A stretch of 64,000 nucleotides of DNA from Acidovorax sp. (lineage in GTDB: Bacteria > Pseudomonadota > Gammaproteobacteria > Burkholderiales > Burkholderiaceae_C): assembly GCA_031277855.1 (NCBI GenBank), contig JAITLO010000046.1, forward strand, positions 62,001 to 126,000, read 5' to 3'. This document shows, piece by piece, positions 1 through 8,035 of the stretch; position 1 is the stretch's first letter, and each line of letters begins with the position of its first letter. The notes beneath the pieces were generated by a model that did not search any database, had not been told where the DNA came from, and saw only the letters and a list, made by a program, of their open reading frames with translations. The position numbers and the translations under genes are program-made.

Positions 1-74
1 GCAGCCCATGTCCGGTGCGGTGGCAGACAGCGCCGCAGCGCTGGTGGGGAGGTCGGGGGGGCGACGGCCCGGGC

Positions 75-743
75 TTACATCAGCGTGTTGCGGATCAGGC
101 CCACGGCCAGACCTTCAATGGCAAACGGCTCTTCCGGGTGCACATGGATGATGGGGTAGTCGGGGTTTTCGGGCAGCAGCTCGATGCGCTGGCCCGCGCG
201 GCGCAGACGTTTGACGGTGACGTCATCACCCAGGCGGGCCACCACGATCTGGCCGTTGCGTGCCTCGTGTGTGGACTGCACGGCCAGCAGGTCGCCGTCC
301 AGGATGCCCGCGTCCCGCATGGACATGCCACGCACCTTGAGCAGGTAGTCGGGCTTGTGGGCAAACATGCTGGCTTCAACGGAATAGGTCTGGTCTATAT
401 GTTCTTGCGCCAGAATGGGCGAGCCCGCTGCCACCCGGCCCACCAGGGGCAGTTGCAGCGGCTGCATAGCGGCCAGCGGCAGCACATAGTTGTTGCCGCG
501 CGCGGCATTGATGCTGCGCACGGTGTCGGTACACAGGCGTATGCCGCGCGAGGTGCCGCTGACCAGCTCGATCACGCCCTTGCGTGCCAGGGCCTTGAGG
601 TGCTCTTCCGAGGCGTTGGCGGATTTGAAGCCCAGGGTGTGGGCAATCTCGGCCCGGGTGGGCGGGGCGCCGGTGCGGGCAATGGCAGACTGGATCAGGT
701 CCAGAATCTGCTGTTGCCGGGGGGTGAGCTTGGGGTGGTCCAT
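75..743 (-). CDS. lexA: LexA SOS repressor (S24 self-cleaving)
   Basis: SOS-response repressor of about 222 residues that binds operators as a dimer and self-cleaves when RecA is activated. An N-terminal winged helix-turn-helix (residues 1-65, starting MDHPKLTPRQ) precedes the S24 peptidase domain. The Ala-Gly scissile bond lies in VAAGSP (about 106/107), the nucleophile is Ser in RGMSM (about 141), and the general base is Lys in VTVKRL (about 178). All three are intact, so the protein should be cleavable. I chose the ATG giving MDHPKL, the usual betaproteobacterial start; an ATG two codons upstream is also possible, and the longer open frame would run into the SOS operator. The divergent neighbour is an asparaginase. 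An SOS box just upstream indicates autoregulation. Confidence 0.97.
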   Translation of the reverse strand: MDHPKLTPRQQQILDLIQSAIARTGAPPTRAEIAHTLGFKSANASEEHLKALARKGVIELVSGTSRGIRLCTDTVRSINAARGNNYVLPLAAMQPLQLPLVGRVAAGSPILAQEHIDQTYSVEASMFAHKPDYLLKVRGMSMRDAGILDGDLLAVQSTHEARNGQIVVARLGDDVTVKRLRRAGQRIELLPENPDYPIIHVHPEEPFAIEGLAVGLIRNTLM

Positions 744-770
744 GGGCATTCCTTGATCGATCGCGATGAA

Positions 771-790
771 TACTGTGTGTTCATCCAGTA
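771..790. promoter_or_regulatory. LexA-binding SOS box of lexA
   Basis: A 20-bp site of the form TACTGT-N8-CCAGTA matches the proteobacterial LexA consensus (CTGT-N8-ACAG type) with one change in the right arm. It lies 27 bp upstream of the chosen lexA start and 34 bp from the divergent asparaginase start. This fits lexA autorepression and could also touch the asparaginase promoter. Confidence 0.85.
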
Positions 791-824
791 CCTGTATTTT
801 TGACCAGTTTCGAAAGGACTGCAA

Positions 825-1808
825 GTGGAATGTGGCAAAAACATCGTCATCCTGGGTACAGGAGGCACGATTGCCGGGGTGGCCGAGGATGCAGGCGCCA
901 GCGTGGGCTACAAACCGGCCCAGCTAGGCATAGCCCAGTTGCTGCAGGCAGTGCCAGATTTGCAGCGGCTGGCTGGCGCTGCCTTGCAGGCAGAGCAGCT
1001 GGCACAACTGGACAGCAAAGACATGGACCACGCCACCTGGCGCCTGCTGGCCCAACGCTGTGCCGAATTGCTGGCGCGTGAGAATGTGGGCGCCATCGTC
1101 ATCACCCATGGCACGGACACGCTGGAAGAAACCGCCTGGTTTTTGCAATGTGTGCTGGCTCCTGCCAAGCCCGTGGTGCTGACCTGCGCCATGCGACCTG
1201 CGAGTGCTGTTTCGGCCGATGGCCCAGGCAATCTGCGCGATGCCGTGGCCTGCGCGGCCCATGACCGGGCTGCGGGCCGCGGCGTGCTGGCCGTGATGCA
1301 AGGCCAGGTGTTTGCTGCCCGCCAGGTCAGCAAAACCCATCCCTACCGGGTGGACGCTTTTGATGGTGGCGAGGCCGGCCCTCTGGGCTGGATCGAAGAA
1401 GGGCGGGTGCGCTGGGCCGCTGCGGCTGCCCAGCAGGCCGCGCAGTCCTTGCCGCCCGCCACGGCCTTGCCCGAAGCCGAACACTGGCCGCAGGTGGAAC
1501 TGCTGAGCAGCCATGCCGGCTGCAGTACCGCCGTGGCCCTGGCCCAGGTGCAGGCTTTGTGCGCCGCCGGCGTGCGCGGCTTGGTGGTGGCAGGCACTGG
1601 CAATGGCACCACCCACAAAGCGCTGGACGTGGCGCTGGACCATGCCCAGGCCCAAGGCCTGGCCGTGCGCCGTACCACACGTTGCGCGCGTGGGCGCGTG
1701 GTGCAAGCCCAGGGCGCCGATGACAGCCGCGTTAGCGCACTGCCGGCGGTGAAGGCGCGCATCAGCCTGATGCTGGAGTTAATGGGCTGGCCCAGAACGG
1801 ATAGGTAG
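825..1808 (+). CDS. L-asparaginase, cytoplasmic type
   Basis: Hydrolyses L-asparagine to aspartate and ammonia. The 327-residue protein has both family signatures: TGGTIAG at residues 12-18, with the nucleophilic Thr at 15, and HGTDT at 95-99. The substrate-loop sequence MRP..SADGP follows at about 122-133. There is no signal peptide, so it should act in the cytoplasm although its sequence is of the AnsB/bacterial II superfamily. The start is a GTG preceded by a GAAAGGA ribosome-binding site about 7 nt upstream; no in-frame ATG gives a complete first strand with the TGGTIAG motif. It is divergent from lexA and its promoter shares that short intergenic region. Substrate preference (Asn versus Gln) cannot be told from sequence. 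Confidence 0.9.
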   Translation: MECGKNIVILGTGGTIAGVAEDAGASVGYKPAQLGIAQLLQAVPDLQRLAGAALQAEQLAQLDSKDMDHATWRLLAQRCAELLARENVGAIVITHGTDTLEETAWFLQCVLAPAKPVVLTCAMRPASAVSADGPGNLRDAVACAAHDRAAGRGVLAVMQGQVFAARQVSKTHPYRVDAFDGGEAGPLGWIEEGRVRWAAAAAQQAAQSLPPATALPEAEHWPQVELLSSHAGCSTAVALAQVQALCAAGVRGLVVAGTGNGTTHKALDVALDHAQAQGLAVRRTTRCARGRVVQAQGADDSRVSALPAVKARISLMLELMGWPRTDR

Positions 1809-1913
1809 CTAATCCTCAAGCCTCAGAGGGCAACCTCCATCTCGTTCCCACAAGTGCCATGTGCAACTGACAGTTGCTGAAGATTGACAAGGCATGTGTG
1901 TGGCAATATATTT

Positions 1914-1929
1914 TGGAATGATCATTCCA
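1914..1929. promoter_or_regulatory. Palindromic operator upstream of tetR-type gene
   Basis: A perfect 16-bp palindrome, TGGAATGATCATTCCA, lies immediately upstream of the TetR-family gene. Its core GGAATGATCATTCC differs from the palindrome before the downstream reductase gene only at one symmetric base pair. This is the expected size and symmetry of a TetR-family operator, so autoregulation is inferred. Confidence 0.75.
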
Positions 1930-1948
1930 GAAAGTGAACTGTCCTGTC

Positions 1949-2530
1949 ATGCGCAGCAAAGCATTTGAGTCAGACGATATTGCCGACGCCGCCATGCAGG
2001 TGTTCTGGCAACGCGGCTATGGCGCGACCTCGGTGCAAAACCTGGTTGAAGGCACAGGTCTGTCACGCAGCAGCCTCTACAGCACTTTCGAGAGCAAAGA
2101 GGGCCTGTACCAGCAGGCGCTGCGCCGCTATGCGGCCGTGACGACAGCCAATGTGGAACTGCTGTCCGGCCCCGGATCGCCGCAAGTGCTGATCCGGCAG
2201 TTGTTGGTCTCCGTTGCAGACGATGAGCTGAATGACCCACAGCGACGCGGCTGTCTGGTTGCCAATGCCACGCTGGAGCTGGCGGGGCATGACGCGACCG
2301 TGGCCGAGCTGGTGGCGCACAACCTGCAGCGGCTGCAAAACGCTTTGGAGGCGCTGATCCAGCGCGGCCAGCAAGCTGGAGAGATTCTGCCGGAGAAAAA
2401 TCCCCGCGCGCTGGCGCGATTTTTCGTCAACACCATGCAGGGTATGCGCGTGCTGGGCAAAGCCACCCCCTCGGAGCTGCGCCGCCAGTCTTTGTCGGAC
2501 GTGATCGAGGTCGCGCTGAGCACGCTCTAG
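1949..2530 (+). CDS. TetR/AcrR-family transcriptional regulator
   Basis: A one-component repressor of about 193 residues. The N-terminal TetR helix-turn-helix is clear: DIADAAMQVFWQRGYGATS, then a recognition region with TGLSRSSLYSTFESKEGLY at about residues 30-50. The C-terminal ligand-binding part contains GCLVANATLEL, typical of the AcrR-like group. I chose the ATG giving MRSKAF; a GTG 15 nt upstream (1934) would place translation initiation only 4 nt from the operator palindrome and has no better ribosome-binding site. A nearly identical palindrome occurs before this gene and before the next one, so it probably represses itself and the adjacent reductase. The ligand is unknown. Confidence 0.88.
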   Translation: MRSKAFESDDIADAAMQVFWQRGYGATSVQNLVEGTGLSRSSLYSTFESKEGLYQQALRRYAAVTTANVELLSGPGSPQVLIRQLLVSVADDELNDPQRRGCLVANATLELAGHDATVAELVAHNLQRLQNALEALIQRGQQAGEILPEKNPRALARFFVNTMQGMRVLGKATPSELRRQSLSDVIEVALSTL

Positions 2531-2589
2531 CACCAACCCGTAGCTGTTGCGCATGGGCGCAGGCTTCGGGTTTTGATTTGTCTTGAATT

Positions 2590-2603
2590 GGAACGATCGT
2601 TCC
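2590..2603. promoter_or_regulatory. Palindromic operator upstream of reductase gene
   Basis: A perfect 14-bp palindrome, GGAACGATCGTTCC, lies 20 bp before the reductase start codon and is followed by its ribosome-binding site. It matches the palindrome in front of the TetR gene except for one symmetric T/C position, giving a shared consensus GGAAYGATCRTTCC. This argues for one repressor acting at two sites. Confidence 0.75.
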
Positions 2604-2623
2604 TGTTTTTGAAAGAAGTCTTT

Positions 2624-3487
2624 ATGAACACCACCACATCCCCAACGATTGCCGTTCTGGGCACCGGACTGATAGGCGCGCCAGTGGCGCGCAATCTGCG
2701 TCAACGCGGCTTCGTGGTGCGCGCCTGGAACCGCACGCCGGCCAAGGCGCAGGCATTGAAGGCGGATGGTGTGGAGGCATGCACGAGTCCCGCGGATGCG
2801 GTGAGGCATGCGCACATCGTCATGACGGTTCTCAATGACGGCGTCAGTGCTCAGCAAGCCATGCAAGCCGCAGCGCCTGCGCTGCGCCAGGGCGCAATCT
2901 GGCTGCAATTGAGCACCGTCGGTATTGACGCCACGAACTCGCTGGCAGCCTGGGCGGACCAGCAGGGGGCGGTGTTCTACGATGCCCCGGTGCAGGGCAC
3001 GCGCCAGCCTGCGGAGATGGCGCAGTTGATCATCCTGGCATCCGGCCCCGTGGCGCAGCGCGAGAGGGTGCAACCAGTCTTTGATGCCATTGGCAAACGC
3101 AGCTTGTGGGTATCGGAGCAGCCAGGCGCCAGCAGCCGCCTGAAACTGGCACTCAACAGCTGGGCCTTTGCATTGACCCATGGGCTGGCCGAAAGCCTGT
3201 TGCTCGCCAAGGGGCTGGGTGTTGATCCGGCCCTGGTCGTTGATGTGGTCACGGGTGGCCCCATGGACAGCGGTTACTTTCAAGCCAAGGCCGCAGCGAT
3301 TCTGGCGGATAACTACGCTACCAGTTTTTCCATTGCCAATGCGGCCAAAGATGCGCGGCTGGTCATGGATGCTGCCGCACAAAGCGGTGTGCAACTGGAT
3401 GCGGCGCAAGCGGGCTTGCAGCGCTTTGAACGGGCCTTGGCGGCCGGGCATGGCGGCAAGGACATGGCCGCGTCTTATTTGGCCTGA
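2624..3487 (+). CDS. NAD(P)-dependent oxidoreductase, 3-hydroxyisobutyrate dehydrogenase family
   Basis: A beta-hydroxyacid dehydrogenase-like enzyme of 287 residues. The Rossmann nucleotide-binding motif VLGTGLIGAPVARNL begins near residue 10 and is followed by WNRTPAKA, with an Arg that favours NADP(H). The family's catalytic Lys probably lies in SSRLKLALNSW (about residue 170). The start ATG (MNTTTS) follows a GAAAGAAG ribosome-binding site; an earlier in-frame ATG would begin inside the spacer ahead of the operator and is rejected. It directly follows the TetR regulator and carries the matching operator. The substrate cannot be assigned; members of this group include succinic semialdehyde reductases and imine reductases. 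Confidence 0.85.
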   Translation: MNTTTSPTIAVLGTGLIGAPVARNLRQRGFVVRAWNRTPAKAQALKADGVEACTSPADAVRHAHIVMTVLNDGVSAQQAMQAAAPALRQGAIWLQLSTVGIDATNSLAAWADQQGAVFYDAPVQGTRQPAEMAQLIILASGPVAQRERVQPVFDAIGKRSLWVSEQPGASSRLKLALNSWAFALTHGLAESLLLAKGLGVDPALVVDVVTGGPMDSGYFQAKAAAILADNYATSFSIANAAKDARLVMDAAAQSGVQLDAAQAGLQRFERALAAGHGGKDMAASYLA

Positions 3488-3560
3488 GCTGCTCCAGCTG
3501 CTGCGCGAAAAAGAGCGGGCAATGCTTGCGGGATAAGCGTTTTCAGCGAGATTTCCCATG

Positions 3561-3590
3561 AAAAAAGGCCGGTGGTGACACCGGCCTTTT
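3561..3590. terminator. Bidirectional rho-independent terminator
   Basis: A 12-bp stem, AAAAGGCCGGTG pairing with CACCGGCCTTTT around a GTGA loop, with A-tract and T-tract on opposite sides. It lies between the converging reductase gene and adk and can terminate both. Confidence 0.88.
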
Positions 3591-3609
3591 GCTTGTGGGA
3601 GCGGGGCGA

Positions 3610-4266
3610 TCAGGACGCCAGAGCGTTCAGTGCGCGCTGGGTGATTTCTTCCACGCTGCCGGTGCCGCTGATGGCGCGGTACTTGGGTGCAGCGGCGGCA
3701 TCGGCCTTGGCCCAGTTGCTGTAGTAGTCCACCAGAGGGCGGGTCTGGTTGCTGTAGACGTCCAGACGCTTTTTGACGGTGTCTTCCTTGTCGTCTTCGC
3801 GCTGCACCAGCTCTTCGCCGGTCACATCGTCCTTGCCTGCCACCTTGGGTGGGTTGAACTTGACGTGGTAGGTGCGGCCCGAGGCGGGGTGGCTGCGGCG
3901 GCCGCTCATGCGCTCGATGATGGCATCAAACGGCACGTCGATTTCCAGCACATAGTCCAGCTTCACGCCGGCGGCCTTCATGGCCTCGGCCTGGGGGATG
4001 GTGCGGGGGAAGCCGTCGAACAAAAAGCCGTTGGCGCAATCGCTTTGGGCAATGCGGTCCTTGACCAGATTGATGATCAGCTCGTCGCTGACCAGCTGGC
4101 CGGCGTCCATCACGGCCTTGGCCTGCAGGCCCAGGGGCGTGCCAGCCTTGACGGCAGCGCGCAGCATGTCTCCGGTGGAGATCTGCGGAATGCCGTACTT
4201 CTGGCAGATGAAAGCAGCTTGCGTGCCTTTGCCGGCGCCAGGTGCGCCCAACAAAATCAGTTTCAT
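3610..4266 (-). CDS. adk: Adenylate kinase
   Basis: Catalyses ATP + AMP to 2 ADP. The 218-residue protein is the long bacterial form. The P-loop GAPGAGKGT occupies residues 7-15, STGDML marks the AMP-binding region, and FDGFPRT follows. The LID segment GRRSHPASGRTYH lacks the four zinc-binding cysteines of Gram-positive enzymes, as expected for Proteobacteria. It is the last gene of the minus-strand cluster that includes kdsB, trm112 and lpxK, but about 390 bp separate it from kdsB, so it probably also has its own promoter. Confidence 0.98.
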   Translation of the reverse strand: MKLILLGAPGAGKGTQAAFICQKYGIPQISTGDMLRAAVKAGTPLGLQAKAVMDAGQLVSDELIINLVKDRIAQSDCANGFLFDGFPRTIPQAEAMKAAGVKLDYVLEIDVPFDAIIERMSGRRSHPASGRTYHVKFNPPKVAGKDDVTGEELVQREDDKEDTVKKRLDVYSNQTRPLVDYYSNWAKADAAAAPKYRAISGTGSVEEITQRALNALAS

Positions 4267-4657
4267 GGAATTCCTTGGGATGGTGAATCAGGGCCGCAGT
4301 CCGCTCGTTCAAGCCCTACGTTGGGGCAGGTGGCAGACTGGCAGAGTTTTTTCGCGGGCAAGGATAGCACGCATGCACCTGACGGCTGCTTACATGCAGG
4401 TCTTGCATGGTGTGCGCAGCCCGCTCATGCGCCATGCCGGTGCATGGGGCGCCCTGTCTAATGGCGGCGAGGGGGTCGGCCCATGGTCAGGGCCGGTCTT
4501 GTGCAAGAGTGTGGCGCTGTCTTCTACAAGAGCGGCGCTGTGCTTTGACAAAAAAGTGAGCTGCGGCTGCTGATGTACTCAGGCTTTGCCTGTGCTTTTG
4601 ATGTCAAATGCAGCCAACATCGGTACAAACTGCTCTTATTTTTCAGGTTGTGACAAT
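4267..4657. other. Intergenic region between kdsB and adk
   Basis: About 390 bp with no convincing gene on either strand. Open frames here overlap adk in antisense and lack ribosome-binding sites. The stretch presumably contains the adk promoter. A T-rich segment near 4630-4655 just downstream of kdsB could be part of a terminator, but I see no strong stem. Confidence 0.4.
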
Positions 4658-5455
4658 TCAGCGGCCTGCCAGCAGCGCGCGTACACGCTCCAGGTCTTCA
4701 GGGGTGTCCACGCCAGCGCCGGGCGCGTTTTGTGTCACATGCACGGCAATCTGGTGGCCATGCCACAGGGCGCGCAGCTGCTCCAGCATCTCTGTTTGCT
4801 CGGTGGGCGCGGGCGTGAGGTGTGGAAACTGGCGCAGAAACCCCGCGCGGTATGCGTAAATTCCGATGTGGCGCAGTGGGCCAAAGCCGCTGGGCTGGGC
4901 CGCGCTGTCGCTCCACCAGGCGCTGCCGTCATGGTCGCGGTGGTGGGGAATAGGGGCGCGGCTGAAGTAATGCGCCAGGCCCAGGGCGTTGCACACCACT
5001 TTGACCACATTGGGGTTTTGGTAGTCGGCCAGGCTGGCGATGGGGTGGGCGGCGGTGGACATGCTGGCCTGGGGGCGGGTCTGCAGTAGATCGGCCACGG
5101 CGGTGATCAATGCCGGATCAATAAGAGGCTCATCGCCTTGTACGTTGACCACGATGTCGTCGCCCTGCAATCCAAGCTGCTCGCAGGCTTCGGCCAGCCG
5201 GTCGCTGCCGCTGGGATGGTCTTCGCGGGTCAGCACGGCCTGCACGCCATGCTGGGCGCAGGCGTCGATGATGGCGGGGCTGTCTGCGGCCACCACCACG
5301 CGGGCGGCGCCACTCAGCGCGGCCTGGCGCGCCACGCGCACCACCATGGGCAGGCCGGCAATGTCGGCCAAGGGCTTGCCGGGCAGGCGGCTGGAGGCCA
5401 GGCGTGCGGGAATCAGAACGGTGAAGGAAGCGGTCACGGTGGTAGCAGCAGGCAT
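4658..5455 (-). CDS. kdsB: 3-deoxy-manno-octulosonate cytidylyltransferase (CMP-Kdo synthetase)
   Basis: Activates Kdo with CTP for attachment to lipid A. The 265-residue protein begins with an N-terminal nucleotidyltransferase motif, IPARLASSRLPGKPL, and has HPSGSDRLAEA and VVNVQGDEPLI, all characteristic of KdsB. The cluster position after lpxK and trm112 supports a shared role in lipopolysaccharide core and lipid A synthesis. The first eight residues are poorly conserved; a start a few codons later is possible. Confidence 0.96.
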   Translation of the reverse strand: MPAATTVTASFTVLIPARLASSRLPGKPLADIAGLPMVVRVARQAALSGAARVVVAADSPAIIDACAQHGVQAVLTREDHPSGSDRLAEACEQLGLQGDDIVVNVQGDEPLIDPALITAVADLLQTRPQASMSTAAHPIASLADYQNPNVVKVVCNALGLAHYFSRAPIPHHRDHDGSAWWSDSAAQPSGFGPLRHIGIYAYRAGFLRQFPHLTPAPTEQTEMLEQLRALWHGHQIAVHVTQNAPGAGVDTPEDLERVRALLAGR

Positions 5456-5478
5456 GGGGCAGGGCGTGGCGGAGAAGG

Positions 5479-5661
5479 TCAGGCTTCGAGTTCTTCGTCG
5501 CTCAGGGTGCGGGCCTCGTTTTCCAGCAGCACGGGGATGCCGTCGCGCACCGGGTAGGCCAGGCGCGCGCTGCGCGAAACCAGCTCCGTGCGCTCTGCGT
5601 CGTAGCGCAGCGGGCCCTTGGTGACGGGGCAGACCAGCAGTTCAAGCAATTTGGGATCCAT
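5479..5661 (-). CDS. Trm112 family protein (YcaR-like)
   Basis: A 60-residue UPF0434/Trm112-type protein beginning MDPKLLELLVCPVTKGPL. The lone Cys in the LVCPVTKG motif and the ending YPVRDGIPVLLENEAR are family hallmarks. Bacterial members are small zinc-ribbon relatives whose function is poorly known; they commonly sit between lpxK and kdsB, as here. The start is fixed by the conserved MDPKLL N-terminus; a longer frame upstream adds 15 unrelated residues. Confidence 0.92.
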   Translation of the reverse strand: MDPKLLELLVCPVTKGPLRYDAERTELVSRSARLAYPVRDGIPVLLENEARTLSDEELEA

Positions 5662-5725
5662 GGTGTTCTTTCTGCAAAGTGTGGGCGGCCGCACGGGCGG
5701 TCGCAATCAATGGGGTCAATGATAG

Positions 5726-6775
5726 TCAGCCCGGCTGGCCCGGGCGGGTTGCGTGGGCTTGCAGGCGGTGCAATTCGCTGTCCAGCAGATCCCAGAAGGC
5801 CTGGGGCAGCGAAAGCTGCAGCGGCACGGCCCAGGCCTCGGGGTGGCTTTGCCAGAGTTTGCTGGCGTCTTTTTCGGTGCAAATCAGCGGATGGGGCTTT
5901 TCCAGCTTGCGCGAGAAGCTTCCGAAATCATAGTGATCGGGCAGGGCCTGGGTGGCAGCAGTGGTGATGCCACAGGCCTGCAGCATGGCAAAAAACGACT
6001 CGGGCCGGGCCACGGCAGCCACGGCTTCCACCGGCTGGTGGGCGAGGGCTGCCAGCGGGCAGGTGGCCCCCAGTCCATTGCGGGCCACGGGCGCCAATTG
6101 GCGCTGCAGCGCAAAAGCGGGTGCGCTGCCCAGGGGCTCGGGCGGGGCTCCGGCATACAGCGTGGCCGTGACCGGACGTGGCCAGGGCTCGCGCAGCGGC
6201 CCGGCGGGTAGCAAGAATCCGTTGCCCACGCCTTCGTCGTTGAACACGCACAGCTCCACATCGCGGGGCAGTGCCAGGTGCTGCAAGCCGTCGTCGCTGA
6301 CGATGATGTTGACCCCCGGGTAGCGCTGGCGCAGAGCCTGCACGGCTTCGATGCGCCGGGCCGCCACAAACACCGGCGCGCCGGTGTTGCGTGCCAGCAG
6401 GGCGGGCTCGTCACCCACTTCGTGGGCAGGGCTGTCTGGCAAGGCCTCGCGGCAGTCCCGGCTCTGGCGGCCGTAGCCGCGCGAGACAATGCCCGGCCGC
6501 CAGCCCTGGGACTGGAGGTGGGCCACCACGGCCTGGGTTACCGGCGTCTTGCCGGCACCGCCGGCAATGACATTGCCGACCACGATGACGGGAATGCCTG
6601 CGCCTTGCTGGCTGCGCAGCATGCGCTGTGCATTCCAGCGCTGCAGCGCACCATAGAGCTGGGACAGCGGCCACAGCAGCCAGGCACCCGGGCCGCGCCG
6701 GCGCCAGAGTGCGCGCAGGCCGGTGGGGCGGGGGGCAGGGCTGGTATGGGGGGAAGGCATGGGCTTGCCGATCAT
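5726..6775 (-). CDS. lpxK: Tetraacyldisaccharide 4'-kinase
   Basis: Phosphorylates the 4' position of the lipid A disaccharide precursor at the inner membrane. The 349-residue protein has the P-loop GGAGKTP near residue 70, preceded by VIVVGNVIAGG, and SRGYGRQ and VISDDGLQH-like segments (IIVSDDGLQHLALPRD) later. An N-terminal membrane-associated helix, GAWLLWPLSQLYGAL, fits the family. Start codons at 6802, 6775 and 6760 are all in frame with no clear ribosome-binding site; 6775 is a compromise. It lies downstream of exbD and upstream of trm112-kdsB. Confidence 0.95.
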   Translation of the reverse strand: MIGKPMPSPHTSPAPRPTGLRALWRRRGPGAWLLWPLSQLYGALQRWNAQRMLRSQQGAGIPVIVVGNVIAGGAGKTPVTQAVVAHLQSQGWRPGIVSRGYGRQSRDCREALPDSPAHEVGDEPALLARNTGAPVFVAARRIEAVQALRQRYPGVNIIVSDDGLQHLALPRDVELCVFNDEGVGNGFLLPAGPLREPWPRPVTATLYAGAPPEPLGSAPAFALQRQLAPVARNGLGATCPLAALAHQPVEAVAAVARPESFFAMLQACGITTAATQALPDHYDFGSFSRKLEKPHPLICTEKDASKLWQSHPEAWAVPLQLSLPQAFWDLLDSELHRLQAHATRPGQPG

Positions 6776-6854
6776 ACGGCTGCTATCGGGATGCGAGCGC
6801 AAGCGCCCACGAGTAAAGGGCTGGCCCAGGCATCCCGCGTGTTGTTTTTAGTAG

Positions 6855-6930
6855 GACTTACGCAAACCAGGATGGAGCATGGCTTGTGCCCCAAGGCGAA
6901 GCACTCGCCTTAACCGAATTTGCGTAAGTC
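6855..6930. repeat. 76-bp MITE-like element with 12-bp terminal inverted repeats
   Basis: The 12-bp sequence GACTTACGCAAA at 6855-6866 is repeated perfectly inverted at 6919-6930. Inside is a further hairpin, AAGGCGA (6893-6899) with TCGCCTT (6905-6911). The element is non-coding and fills the gap between lpxK and exbD. The end sequence resembles insertion-sequence termini, so this may be a miniature transposable element or the two fused ends of a decayed one. No clear target duplication is visible. Confidence 0.6.
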
Positions 6931-6934
6931 GTGT

Positions 6935-7366
6935 TTATTTGGCCTTGCCCGCCGAGGATTGGGTGGCAAAAGTGATTTGCGACAGGCCGGCGTGGCGGGC
7001 AGCCTCCATCACTGTCACCACGGCCTGGTGGGGCGCGGCGGCATCGGCGTTGATGATGACCACGCTGTCGCTGCCGGCCTTGGCGGCATCGCGCAGGCCG
7101 GCGGCCACGGCGGCCACGCTGCGATCGTCCAGGGCTTGCTTACCAATCACATAGCCGCCTTCGGCGGTGACGGCAATCAGCACCTCGCGCGGGCGATCGC
7201 GCTGCTGCTGCACATCGGCCGTGGGCAGGGTCAGCTGCAGCTCGGTAAAGCGGCTGTAGGTGGTGGAGAGCATCAAAAAGATGAGGATCACCAGCAGCAC
7301 ATCGATGAAGGGGATCAGATTGATCTCCGGCGCTTCGGTGCGGCGGGAGCGAAAGTTCATGGCCAT
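6935..7366 (-). CDS. exbD: ExbD/TolR-family biopolymer transport protein
   Basis: A 143-residue proton-channel subunit that harnesses proton motive force for TonB- or Tol-type work at the outer membrane. After a short cytoplasmic start it has one transmembrane helix, INLIPFIDVLLVILIFLML (about residues 15-34), with the conserved Asp in PFIDV that is essential for proton transfer. The periplasmic domain follows. It is 21 bp downstream of exbB. No tonB is adjacent, so whether it serves TonB or another system cannot be told. A second ATG two codons later (MNFRSRR) is an alternative start. Confidence 0.92.
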   Translation of the reverse strand: MAMNFRSRRTEAPEINLIPFIDVLLVILIFLMLSTTYSRFTELQLTLPTADVQQQRDRPREVLIAVTAEGGYVIGKQALDDRSVAAVAAGLRDAAKAGSDSVVIINADAAAPHQAVVTVMEAARHAGLSQITFATQSSAGKAK

Positions 7367-7387
7367 GGGCGGTCTTCGCTGGAAGCT

Positions 7388-8017
7388 TTAGCCGCGCAGC
7401 TGTGCCAGATGACGGGCGAATTGCTCGGCCGCCAGTTCCAGACCCAGCAGATAGCTGTCCACCCGGGCGCGAAAGTAGCGCCAGAAGATCAGCGTGGGAA
7501 TGGCTACGATCAGGCCGAAAGCGGTGTTGTACAGGGCGATGGAGATGCCATGGGCCAGCTGTGTGGGATTGCCGCCACCCACCGCGCCGCTGCCGGATTG
7601 GGAGCCGAAAATCTCGATCATGCCAATCACCGTGCCCAGCAAGCCCAGCAGGGGCGCAGCCGAGGCGATGGTGGCCAGTGCGCCCAGGTATTGTTCCAGG
7701 CGGTGGGCCACGGCACGGCCGGTGTTTTCCATCTGGGCCTGCACGTCTTCGTTGCTGGCATGCGGGTTGTGGCGCAGCACCTGCAGGCCGCTGGCCAGCA
7801 CCTCGCCCAGGGCGCTGCTTTGTGCCAGCTGAGCCACGGTTTGCTCACCGGGCAGACCTTTGTGGCTGACGGAGATGGCTTCTTGCAGCAGCTGCGGCGG
7901 TGCCACGCGGGCGGTGCGCAGGGCCAAAAAGCGTTCGATGATCAGGGCGAGGGCCAGGATGGAGCAGGCAATCAGGGGCCAGATGGGCCAGCCTGCGGCT
8001 TGTATGATCGACAGCAA
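7388..8017 (-). CDS. exbB: MotA/TolQ/ExbB proton channel family protein
   Basis: Partner of ExbD forming the inner-membrane proton channel. The 209-residue protein has an N-terminal transmembrane helix (WPIWPLIACSILALALIIE), a long cytoplasmic part, and two C-terminal helices (ASAAPLLGLLGTVIGMIEIF and the stretch around IALYNTAFGLIVAIPTLIFW). APLLGLLGTVIGMI is the family signature. No ATG gives a complete first helix: the best start is a TTG at 8017 with GGAG 10 nt upstream; another TTG lies at 8035. It begins the minus-strand exbB-exbD-lpxK cluster. Confidence 0.92.
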   Translation of the reverse strand: MLSIIQAAGWPIWPLIACSILALALIIERFLALRTARVAPPQLLQEAISVSHKGLPGEQTVAQLAQSSALGEVLASGLQVLRHNPHASNEDVQAQMENTGRAVAHRLEQYLGALATIASAAPLLGLLGTVIGMIEIFGSQSGSGAVGGGNPTQLAHGISIALYNTAFGLIVAIPTLIFWRYFRARVDSYLLGLELAAEQFARHLAQLRG

Positions 8018-8035
8018 AGTTCTTGTTCTCCGCAA

